Of a stretch of DNA of 64,000 nt, positions 50,601 to 62,600 are shown piece by piece (positions within the stretch are counted from its first letter, which is position 1; every line of letters starts with the position of its first letter). The notes beneath the pieces were generated by a model, which saw nothing but the letters and a program-made list of their open reading frames with translations, was not told the DNA's origin and ran no database searches. The position numbers were made by a program, and so were the translations under genes. The stretch covers positions 186,001 through 250,000 of the forward strand of contig JAKJHU010000085.1 of the NCBI GenBank assembly GCA_022316685.1, read 5' to 3'. This stretch comes from Progne subis subis (Eukaryota; Chordata; Aves; Passeriformes; Hirundinidae).

Positions 50601-53600
50601 CAGAATGACTTGACCAGAAAAAAGCCTGCAATAAAGCCAAGGACTTTGCTGGAAGGCCCTAAACTCCCATGTAGGAAAATATCCTATTAATAGTTTTCTG
50701 TGTATCTCCAAGTCCCACGTGGAACACGGATCTCTGAACACTGTGATCCAAAGCGAGAGCTCCGGAGGCCAACCACCACATCACGTCAGACAAGAACTGG
50801 GAGGGTTGAACACTGTTGTTAATCAGGTTCGAGGTTATAAATTATTCAGTGACGAACTTGCTGTTTATTTGTTCATTAAGAACTGGGTCTGCCCTCTGTG
50901 TATTTTAACAATCTAAACAAAATACTGTTTTTAAATGAAGAGGGAGCAGTAAAGAAGAGATAGTGGAATCACAGAATGGTTTGGGTTGGAAGGGACATTA
51001 AAGAACACCTTGTTCACTCCCTGCCATGGGCAGGGACACCTTCCTCTATCCCAGGTTGCTCCAAGCCCTGTCCAACCTGGCCTTGGACACTTCCAGGGAT
51101 GGGACAGCCACAACTTCTCTGCGCCAGCACCTCCCCACCCTCACAGGGAACAACTTCTTCTTAAAATCCAACCCAAATCTTTTGCCAATCAGACCTTCCC
51201 CTCTTCCCTCTGTGCTTGCACAGAACCCACTGGAGATGAACAATCCTGGCACGAGCTCCCAGAGCCCACAGCTCCCCCTCCTCCCCGAGCCCCTCAGCAC
51301 CTCCATCGCCCCCCGGGACCGTCCCGTTCCCACTGACCACCAGACCAGCAGTAAAAGAATAAGCCTTTTTCATAATAATGACATCAAGAAAACTTTCCTC
51401 TGCTCCAACGAGCGTGCTGCAAGAAATTACATCAACAGATCTTCCGTCTAGACAATGGGAGAAGATAATGAAAACTGAACGTGCGACTGAAGCGCCCGGG
51501 AAAACAGCGATTGTGTAAGGAGCAAACCTCTCCAGCGCCTCCTCCTCTGCCGACATCCCGTACTTCTGGTCTGATGGATAACGTCAAAGGAACAAAATGT
51601 CTTTTGCAGCCACAGAAACTGAACAAATCTGTAAAATGATCACAGGCTACAGGAGCCCGCGCTACATTCCAGCTCCTCAACACTCGCGCTCTTTTAAAAT
51701 CACTGCTACTTATCCAGACGAATAAATAGGAATAAATTACATGGAGTGGATTATGACTATCCAGAATAATCACCTCCTAATTCTCACATGGAGGGTACAG
51801 GTAGAAATCCTCTGGAGTTCAAAGAATTGAAGCAGAGTCCACGTGTCCTTCAGAAGGACGGAAAATTTTAAAATGGAGCTTAGCACGTTCCACAAACAGG
51901 AAGAAAGGTTCCCTCTCTGCTTTAATCTACTGACTCATTAGTTGCCCTACACGTAAACAATCTGGGATTAAAAGCTGCATTTCACAGAAACGCAGCCATT
52001 TCTGAAAAGCTTTCCCTGGCCAGAGATGCCATCAGCACAAACCACGCGCTAATGCAAGAAGTGGCCGTTCCTGCACGAGTTCATCTCAGTTCACAGCATG
52101 ATCCACCTTAATAGCAGCACTCACAAGGAGCAGAAACAAAAGTTGGCAAAAAACAAAATCCAGGGAGACTTCAGAAACAAAAGCACATCCAACTGGACTG
52201 CAGCAAAACCTTTTGTTCATATATATATATATATTTTTTTTTTTTTCATTTCAAAGAGGAAGAAAACAGCAAACAACAAAAAAATCAGAAACACTCCATT
52301 TACTATGCAGATACCACAAGTCAACTGAAGTACATTTAGGGGAAGTCAAAGTCAGGCCTAAAATTTGGTGAGAAATGCAGCTTGGACCTTGGCTACCTCT
52401 TTCTGGGCATCTTTACCTTCACTGAAAGGGTGGTCAAGCACTGGAAGGGGCTGCCCAGGGAGATGGTGGAGTCTGCATCCCTGGAAAGAACAGGGAACAT
52501 CTGGACATGGCACAGGTTGGACTCGATGGTCCTGGAGGGCTTTTCCAACCTCAGTGATTCTGGGATTTTATAACTGCTGGTTTAACTGGGAGCACAGGGA
52601 AGCCCTTTACCAGGGAGATGCCCACCGTGGGCAGCTGGGTGCTCTTGCACATCTGAGAGCTCCTGGGTGAAGTTGCCCTCGAAGAAGGAGCTGAACAAAC
52701 ACCCCAGGCCTGCAGAGCAGGTTGGAACACACTGCCTGCCCCAAGCAGGCAGAAGATGTCTTATCTGCATCCTCATCAAACCACAAACTCTGTGAGCAGC
52801 ACAGGTCACTCTAACCTGGTCAGCTCCTCCACCTGCCCAGAAAAGGGATTTATTTCAAGCACAAGCTGAACAATCTGTTGAAAGGAGCTTCAAGCTGCAT
52901 CTTGGAACTGTAGTTACTCCAGCTTTGATCAAAGAAACCCGCTGAAAAGCAGCCTTCAAGGTTAAACTCCATTCTGGAATTAAACAGCTCTCACTGTCTA
53001 CGAGCAGCAGCTGCAGTGCCAAGGTCGGGACAGGCAGAAAATGTCTACTTGAAAACACGTCTGAAAAGCTAAGAACAAAACACATTATGTCCTTTCTAAC
53101 ACAGAAAAGGCCACGTAAGGCAAGAGCATCCACGATCCTCCCTCTCAAAAGAGTTCCAGCAGGAGCAGCGAAGCAGAAGGAGCCTTGGAGAGGAGCTCAG
53201 CCAAAGCCAGGACTTGTCCTTGGCTGCAGCGCTGGACAACAACAGCCACTCCTGCTGCTTCCCCGGAACACGGCAGTGACAGCCTGGGACCCAAGGAGGA
53301 GCATGCCAAGCGGGAGAAATGAAAATCCTGCTGGGTGTCTGAGTGTGTGTGCCCAAGGACGCCCACTGGAACTGAGGAACTGTCCACAGGGCAGCCGGAG
53401 CACAACCCCGACGATGTGGGAATATGCCCAAAGCAGGATTTAGAGAGGACAGGAAAACAAACAGCACTCCTTCTGATACTTCCAAGAAAGATGGAGAGGG
53501 ACTTTTTCCAAGAGCATGTAGCAACAGGACAAGGGGGAATGATTACAAACTGGCAAAGAGGAGGTTTAAATTAGATATTAGGAAATAATTCTTCCCTGTG

Positions 53601-56600
53601 AGAGTGGTGAGGCCCTGGCACAGGGTGCCCAGAGAAGCTGGGGCTGCCCCTGGATCCCTGGAAGTGTCCAAGGCCAAGCTGGATGGGGCTCGGAGCAATC
53701 TGGGACAGTGCAAGGCATCCCTGCCCATGGCAAGGGATGGAACAGGATGGGCTTTAAAGCACTTTCCTCCCAAACAATTTAAACCTACAATTCTATGAAA
53801 GTTCTGCTATTCATTTCACACATATTTTGTCCCTGAAGTTCCTCATCTGAAGCAACTCACACCTCAGAACAGGAAAGGGCACAGAATGAGGCAATGGGGT
53901 GTATCCATATATACAACACTCCTACTATTGGAACTAGGTCAAGAAGCTCCTTACTACTGGCCTTCCTGCTACTGGATCTTAAAGGAGCTTTGAATTATTT
54001 ATCATCAGAGCAGATGATATTTCTTGTAAATCAATAAGAGTTCAGATTTGTGGGATATTATCTGGTGTACAGGTGCACACATGCACACCACAGCTTGGAA
54101 AAACAATGGCCAGCATTAAAGAACCACACCTGCATTAAAAATGAGCCGTTCCAGTCATTAAAATATTCTTCAATAGGCTGAAACAGAAAGAGGAGAACAG
54201 AAAACCAAAATAAGAATGAAACAGCAACTTCAAAGAGACTGTTAAGAGATTAGTTCAGGATTTAACTCTACCAACATTTCCTGTATCGTCAAGAGCAGGT
54301 TGTAAACTTTATCTGCTCAGATCCCCAGTCTGTAAAATAGAGCTGGTTTTTTTTTTTTTCCTCCTCTTTGTCATCAGAGCAGGTATCATCCCTCTGTCAC
54401 ATGTGGCTCCTGTATCCAACAGCACAGTAAGTTCCTGATGGCTCCTGGCACGTCCAAATTAATAATTATTTCAAGAAAATGCCGGATATTCATCAACTCC
54501 ATGGCCAGTGCTTTGACTGCCAAGGTTTAGCAGCGCCTGTCGACTCTCTGCACTCCCAGCAACCCATCTCCACATCACAGCCACCTTCATTTATTCCTGT
54601 GTCAGGGGTAATAAACACTCACAAACCACTGAACCCATTTCATCCTGCTTCCTCCCAGACTGCACTCAGCTCAAAGTTCAGCAGAAGTCAAGACTTCTCC
54701 AAATGACTCTGCTCTCAATGCTGTAAAAGCTGCTTCACACGTGGTCGCTGTGGTTCCAGCAGTTTGTGGGGCGAATTCCCAGCACAGAAACACAGAGATC
54801 ATTACACCATCTAAACTGATACATTTATCTCTTCCTTGTAAACTCACAGAGTCACACTCAGTCTTGAGGGTCTTTCCCAATGCAAATCCTTCTGTGAGTC
54901 AGTTATTAATTAGTGCACATGCTCGGCCTCATCAGCTGACAAAGCAATGAGCGACCCCAAACTTTGATTTCTCTCTATAAACGCATCACACACCACACGC
55001 ACACCCCCACGGGACTCTGCCATTTTCTGGCCCAACTTCACCCATTTCTGCCCCATTTTGCACCTTCACACCCCCTGAAGTTCACACCGAGCCGCTGCCA
55101 AGTCATTTCACTGCTGCGAAATAATGCTCTTAGAACTGTCGTGAGTGATTAGCAACATATTTCACCCCAGAGCCCTGTGGGATGGAAGGGATTAGAGCTC
55201 AGCAACACCTGCCCACACCCCGCTCCTGTCCCTGCATCAGCAGCTTCACTTATGCAAATTATTTTAATGGAGAAAGTTTACAAGGAGGGAGCCAGAAGCG
55301 GGAGCTGGGTAGCTCCAACTTCACAAAACACCAGCTCCAAGATCCTTGAGGCATTATCAGCGCTGAAATGTGAAACTAATATAAAAGCTTCTAAGTACAT
55401 GAATTTTTCAGGAATAATTACACCAAATTGCAGTGTCAAGGACTTGCCCTTCCACCAGATTGCTGCTGCTGAGAAATTACAAGAAAGGGAAATCAGAGCA
55501 AAATCACATCTCCTCGCTCTGACTGCAATTAAGGCATTCGCCAATCATAAATTACTTTCTTTTTTTTAAACAAACACAGAATTACTGAAGACGTGCCAAT
55601 TTTTTCTAATCTTTCTCAATCTCAAATGTTTAGAACTTTCTTTGCAAGTAGCAAGTATAAACCTTGACTGAGAGACCAAGAACTACAGCCAACACTGACA
55701 AACGCCTCTGATTTATTTATTCATTTACAGGCTCAGGATGCAATTTTACAGAGATTTTAAATGTTTATTTCCACTATCCAAATCCATCATAAAGTTGCTA
55801 AAATTGGACCAAAGATCCTGCCCCAAAGGCCTCTGAATTGAAAGCATGACAGGGTCAACAAGCACAATTCAAAGCACTGGCAGAATGGCCCAGAGCCACC
55901 ACAGTCGAAAGTGGGTTGTTTTTTTTCTCTTTGTACAAGTGCACTTAAAAGGTTTAGCAATGCAAGATTGATCAAAAGTGAAAACTGGGATGTAACATTC
56001 GGCCTAAGAATCAGATTTTTCAAAGCTCTTTTAAACAACAAATTAAAACTACAGGAATGTTCCTGTATTTTTGAACGATTAGGAAAATCTCAGGTAAAAA
56101 GAAAAAAAAAAAAAATCAAAACCCCTAATAAAAAAATCAGAGGACTGATGCACAACATAGAATTGCTTCAAACATCAAAATGAACAGAAGAGGATCAAGA
56201 AGAAATGGAGAAGCCAGACTGAAGACTGGAAAACAACAGCAAACGATGAGAAGGCTCAAAAAGGAATGTCACTCTCAAAGCTGTGTCCCACTCCCATGGC
56301 TGTCCCAGCCATCCCGACTTGAGACATCAAGAGTAAGTAAGACAACTAAAAAAAATCCTATGATTTGTCATCTTTTAATTGAGTTATAGGATTGTTTAGG
56401 CTGGAAAAGCCCTCAGAGACCATCAAGACCAACTGCTCCCACGGCAATGCCAAGGCCACCACCGACCCATGTCCTCAAGGGCCACATCCACAGGGCTTTC
56501 AAATCCCTGCAGGGATGGAGACTCTACCACCGCCCTGGGCAGCCTGTGCCAGAGCTGGACAGCCCCTTCCACAAAGGAATTTTCCTTAATATCCACCCAA

Positions 56601-59600
56601 ACCTCCCCTGATGCTACTTGAGGCCGTTTCCTCTGGGTGTCAACTGGGTCTAACTCCATCCACCACCACCCTCCGCACCCACCCCAACGCCCGGACCCAC
56701 CGCCCCTCTTCTCCCCCTAAAGCTCAGTTTCACAGAGCCACTTTTCCCCGCTGAAACTGAGGCAGCAACACAACAAACAACAGCAGCCAAGCCGCATCCC
56801 CGGAGCTGTCACGCCGAGGCTCATTCTGCGCTCGGCCCCTCGGGACAGCGCTGTCTTTCTCCAAGGTCTGAAGCACTGAGCGTTTCGTTGGCTTCCCCGG
56901 AGCTTTTTTAATTTCCCAGGAGGATGCAGAAGCTGCGGGGAGCTCTTTCCTCATGTGCACCTCGAGCAGAGGTAGAAATCCCCCGAGCAACCCAGCAATT
57001 CCCAGCTCCCATGCCGAGATCCCGGCGAGGCTGCGGGAGCCGGAGCGCAGCTGGTGCCCGTCTGCTGTCACAACCCCGGACTCGATCCCTAATGATGGCT
57101 TTGATCCGCACAGCTCCACCAGATCCCGAGAAATCCGCTCTTTCCCTGGCTCCCTCCTCAACAGGACGCGACACGTGCTGACAGGACAAACTCCTGGCAC
57201 GCTGCAACGGGGCTGAGGGGCTCTATGATCCTTCAAACGCTTTCAAAAATTGTTAATTTATTTCTGCAAGGCGTATTTAAATAGGTGTTTAGTCGGTATT
57301 GGAATGATTCTTTTGGATAAGTATGGGGTGAAGCTCCTGTGGAAAACAGATGTCTTTTCTAAGCTAGAAAGTGCTGCTTTTGCAGCAATTTAGTTCAATT
57401 AAATTCTGTTATTTGGTTTGTGCACCTGGACCTGACGGCTCCTGATAGGCTTTTTACTAATTTTATTAATTACCAACAAAATAAAGCTATTATTGATAAG
57501 AAGATTAAAGCAGGCCATTCCACATGATTTCACCAGAACAGAAACCAAAGGCTGCACACGCTTGTGTCCTGATGTTATAGTTCCAGCGATGGCTGAAACC
57601 ATTTCACACAGGAAGGTCTGGGCACTGAAAAGCCATCAGCTATAAAAGGAGTAGGAGCTGTAAAGTTTATTAACTTTACTGAAAAAAAATCCGGCAGGTC
57701 CCACAGCACCTGCAGCTCACCTGCACCAGATCAAAGGAGTGCTTCACAAAGGTAACACAACATCACATTTGGGAAGCTTCCCCCAAAAGCACATCTAGAA
57801 TCATCCCTCTGTTTTTAGCACAGGAACAGAAGGCTGCACACTGATCTCCTCCCAGATCACGGTGATTTACCTTTTTTCTTACTTAAGGTAATGATGCCCA
57901 AGGGAAGGTCTATGCTGCAAAGCATACGCTGCAATCTCCCTGCATCCCCAGGGAGAAGTAATTGGAGCATCTCTCTGAAGGCCAGATCTCTGCTTCCTGT
58001 GCCCAGAGATGCTCCAAGCACCAGATGCTCAGGAGCTGAGATAGTCAAGGGCCTCCACTGAGGCTCAGAAAATTCAGCTTCAGCTCCTGCACCTGCCCAA
58101 GGTGCTACACGCGAACAAAGGTACACCAGGTATTTTCTAACTGGCTCCTGATCTGTACAATAAAGATAATAACAAGCTGTCCTTCATCCAGACTCTCATT
58201 CCTTGTCTCTTAAAGCTCTGCAAAGGATTTTCACCCTCCTGTGCTCTCCTGTAGAGGTCTGTCTTATCAAGGTATGGGATGCTGCAGGTACAGCTGAAAT
58301 CCCAAGAGAGAGAGAGCACCCAAACAGAGCCAAGAGCAGCACCCACAGCAAGCAGGATCCCTCCCCTACAGCCTCCTACACTGACAGGCCATAATCCATC
58401 CCCAGGCACGTGTTCTTCCCAAGAAAGTGCTGTAGCACAAAGCTGACTTGAGATAAAAAGCAAGTACACGTTGTTAGCAGCCCCAGCATTCTGCATGCAC
58501 ACCCAATTATTTTGAGAGAGCCATTTCTTACTGCCTTCACAACCACACACACTTCTGCTGACAGCAAAGCAGGGAGGCTGAACTTCCAATCAAAATTTCA
58601 CTACTCTGTCTCCCCCTGAGCTAAATCCACCAAAAACATCAAGGGTTCAGCCTTTCTTGTACTGTCAGTTCAGAGAAAAGCAAGTCTTCCCCCTTCCTCA
58701 AGCAGTTCCCAATGAACATGTGCCTTTTCACACTAGCAGTGCTAGATAGCAAGGTAAGCTTTGGTTTACTCATTTAAGCTTCAGATTTTGGACATCAGGA
58801 AGAATCTCTTCATGGAAAGGGTTGCCAGGCATTTATAGGAAAAGGCTGCCCAGGAAAGTGTCCAAAACTGAACAGTTTTCTTGCAGCAACAAAGAAGCAC
58901 CTAGAGAGAGACACAGAGGGCTGACACGGGCGGAATAGCAACAAAAATGAAAATTACACAAGCAATTGTCAGGAAAATTTTCCCAGAGACAGCACGGTAA
59001 ATGAATAAACACAAGACGGAGGCGTTCAACAACGCCAGAGAAAACACCACCAAAGTCACCCAGACTGACAGCAGAGGTGGGAATGTGAGCCTGCAACTTG
59101 GAGATACACAGAAGTTTCACAAGGTGCAAGAACTCACTGAAGACCACCTCAAAGGAAGAACTGAAATCCACAGAAAGAGCAAAGTAAGGCCAAGAGAGCA
59201 GAATTACAAAATCAGAAGCAAGAGAGAACAGAGCAATGATGCTTAACCCTGAGCAGGAGATGTCGCTTGGATCTCAACAATATTCAGCACCAACAGAGGA
59301 GGAAAAGATAGCACAAACAGCTGAGGATAAAATTGGGAAGGCAAATTAACTTCTTTTTTTTCAACAAGCCTCAATGAGAGTTTTAACAAGCCAGTTTGAA
59401 TACTGGGTAAGAAAGCAAAGAGCACATCAACCACACTACGAGAAGCAGCTGGGTACCAGGGCCAGAATTCACCTCTACAAGTGAAGATGGGATGATAACC
59501 GAGGAAAAAATGTCATGTTAAAAGCATGATCTTTAAGAAAAAAGCGACTGCAACACGCTCCCTTTTCCTCCAGCAGAAGAAGACTCAGAGGAACACAGGA

Positions 59601-62600
59601 GACCAAAGAAAAAGATCGGGAGAAAAATCAGAATTAACTTGAAACCAAGGTAATTAGTGAAAGCAGGTTAGAAAAGGAGAGATGAGATGAGAAATATCTA
59701 CAGCCTCAGGGAGAGAAGCCCAGACAGATGGATGCTGTGTTTTGTTACCATGCCCGTGGTATTTGTATACCAAAAGCACCCAAAGCTTACGTGATGTTTA
59801 TAGCAAGAAAGGTTTAATGTCAACTTTCCAGTGGCGCACACAAGAGGCTTCTGCAAGCCCTGAACCCTCTCTCATTTGTTACCTGATTTCTTGGACCATT
59901 TTTCTCAGCTCCACATTACGCACATCCTTTACTCAAACCAGAACAAGCTGCTGGGCAAATGAAAACAGCTGTTCTGTAGTGCTCTTCCACTCCCTTTGAC
60001 CAAAATAAGGAAAATGTAAAATTTATATGGAAAAGGAAAAAACCTCCGCAGCCTGCTGAATAGCCAAAAAAATTCAGAGTGCAGTTAATTTACTCCTTTT
60101 CCCACCAAAACTTACGATGTTTGAGAGCAATGCTAGAGAATAAGATTTAGGTTTCATGTTTGCTCATATTTCCACAGGGCTGACTTCCTTCCCATTCCGG
60201 GCCTGATTTCAGCAGGATATTCTGCCTCTGACAGCCTTTCTGCCCACCCATGTGAATCTCCCTGAAAAACAGGCTTTTAGGAAACAATGTACAACAGAAA
60301 GATACCACAGCTCTCACAGCTCTTGGCAAGGCTCTTAGGAACGAAAGGAGGAAATGCAGAAGGGAAGGAAAAGCAGATGACAGAGGATGGAAGAAGGGTT
60401 GTTTTGTTTTGGTGCTTAAAAAAACCAAAAACACACAAATCCTCTTCCTTAGGCACTCCCGGCTCATTAGTGTTTTCTGCCCTTCCTCCCCAAACTGTGA
60501 TATTTACCGATTTCAGGACAAAACCAGTCCGAGGATAATTCACAAAAACTCAGCAATAATCAGCCCTACGGCCAATAAACTCTTCACCCTCATAGTTTAT
60601 TTGCTGCTAAGCCTTGGCCTGCAGCCTTGGAATTCATTCTGCCGGCACTACAGCTATTTCCTTGTAAACAGGAAGCCCCCTCAAATTTGCATTACAGTAA
60701 ACTCATTTGCTTCATTTAGCCTCAGCCTTATCTGGGAAAGATAAAAGGGTGCCGACAGGTGTACTGGGCTCCAGCAAGGAAACAAGGGGTAAAAACCTTT
60801 GCAATATTTCAAGAGGAGAGAACGCCAGCGCACAGGACCCATCCCTGGGTTGTGGTTGCCCACGAGAGATAAACCAACAGGTACCTGCGAGCAGAGTGCT
60901 GCCATAATGCGTGGACATTTATTCTCAAGCATGGATGTGATATTCCAGTGACATTCCTGCTCTCTGTCCCAGTGAAAGCCAGGACTGACGGCGGGGATGG
61001 CTGCACACCCAACGTTACAGAGCCGAGCTCGTGCTCCTCCAAGGAGCTGCTCACAAGCACAGAAATAATGAATAGCTGGAAAAATTGTTTGATTTCAAAC
61101 AAGAGAGGACTCTGTGTGATTTATTTTTTTACTGTTACTATATCAACCTGCCTTTAACCAGCCGATTTATGTCATTTTCAATGAATCACTTCGCCAGCGA
61201 TACAGAATATTTCAGTATACCCAGCACACCACGTCTGCTCTAATGAGAGGGATCAGAAAAACCAGCCAGAAGCCAGCACAAAGATATCTGACACCAGAAT
61301 AACGGTCACAATTTCCTAGTGTATGAGGAAATCCCTGGTTTCAGTTAGAAGCTGAGAGGTTCAGTCATTTCGGGCACCCTAGAGCCGTTTGTGGTCCTGG
61401 GCTGAGGTAAGTCCCTGTTCTCGGTTATGTCCGTGCTTCCTTCCGCTCCTGTGCCGAGGGCCCGGCACATCCCCGTGCCACAGCACCACGTACAGCCCCA
61501 AACATCTCCTCACTGAAGGCTCCTCACCTCCTGCAGAGCACCACAGACCAGGGAGGGTGGCAAGCCACGCTTCTCCTTTAACATCCCATGCCAATAGGTT
61601 CTCCCACAGGCAGCCCAAGGAGCGAGGCGCTTTGGCCACCGATCCCTTCACCCTCCCTCCTCCTCTGCAAAACTTCCTCTGCCTTTCCCACCTTGTGGAG
61701 CCAAAGGCAGGTGAACCATCTCTCCCAGCTCAGGGAAACCACCAAACACTGGCACCAGGTAAATCCTGGAGCAGGAGGGCAAAGCACAGCAGCTTCCTCA
61801 GGCCTCGTGCTGTGCTTGCTTTGAGGCGTCCACTGCGCTGGGCACCAGGGATGTCTGCACAGGCAGCAGCTTTGAGCCTCTCCACAAGCACCAACCATGC
61901 TGATATTTCTCTGGTGTTAGGAGGGCTCCTCGTCCCCTGCAACCCTCCACGTCCCACCTTTCACCTGCCCACAGGGGTCACATCCCTGCTGGGAACAAGG
62001 GGCAGCACCGCGGCACATCACCAAGGACAGCACTGACATCACCAGAGCACCGAGACACATGAAGCCACCAGCATCCCCAGCAAAGCTGCACCTCAGGGCA
62101 GGCGGAATTTCATGGATATTGTAATGTTTATAAAGTGTAAACACATAGCAGGAGAAAAGCAAGCACCTTTGTCTGTCCAGTAGCACCAGCCTGAACCAGA
62201 CCTTAAACACAACAGCCAAACTTCATCACCTGAGGTCTCACTGTCACTGCAAGGGGGATAAAAAAGGGCTGGGCACCCTTCACCTTCCCCTGCTCCACAG
62301 CCTCCCAGCATTCCAGCAGAAAGGCAGGAAAACGAGTGGAGAAGTGGGAAGAGAGCTCCAGCGATCCCTGGCTCAGCAGACAGCTAGGCTAGGCCACCAG
62401 CAGGCTTCCAAACTGCCTACACATTCTGCAGTAAAATTTGGTTTAGATTTTTTCCTGTTGCAGTATTTTGTTTGCTGGCTGAATCTTCATTTTTACATAT
62501 ATATATATATATATACACATACACACACACAGAGCCATGAAAAAAAGGAAAAGCTTAGTCTTAATTTCAGCAATAAACAAGCAATGGTCCGGTGATTTTA

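Noticed and set aside
61389..62036. 215-codon plus-strand open frame in GRK3 intron 1
   Set aside because: No recognisable domain, low-complexity Ser/Pro/His composition, no splice partners, and no codon pattern suggesting selection.
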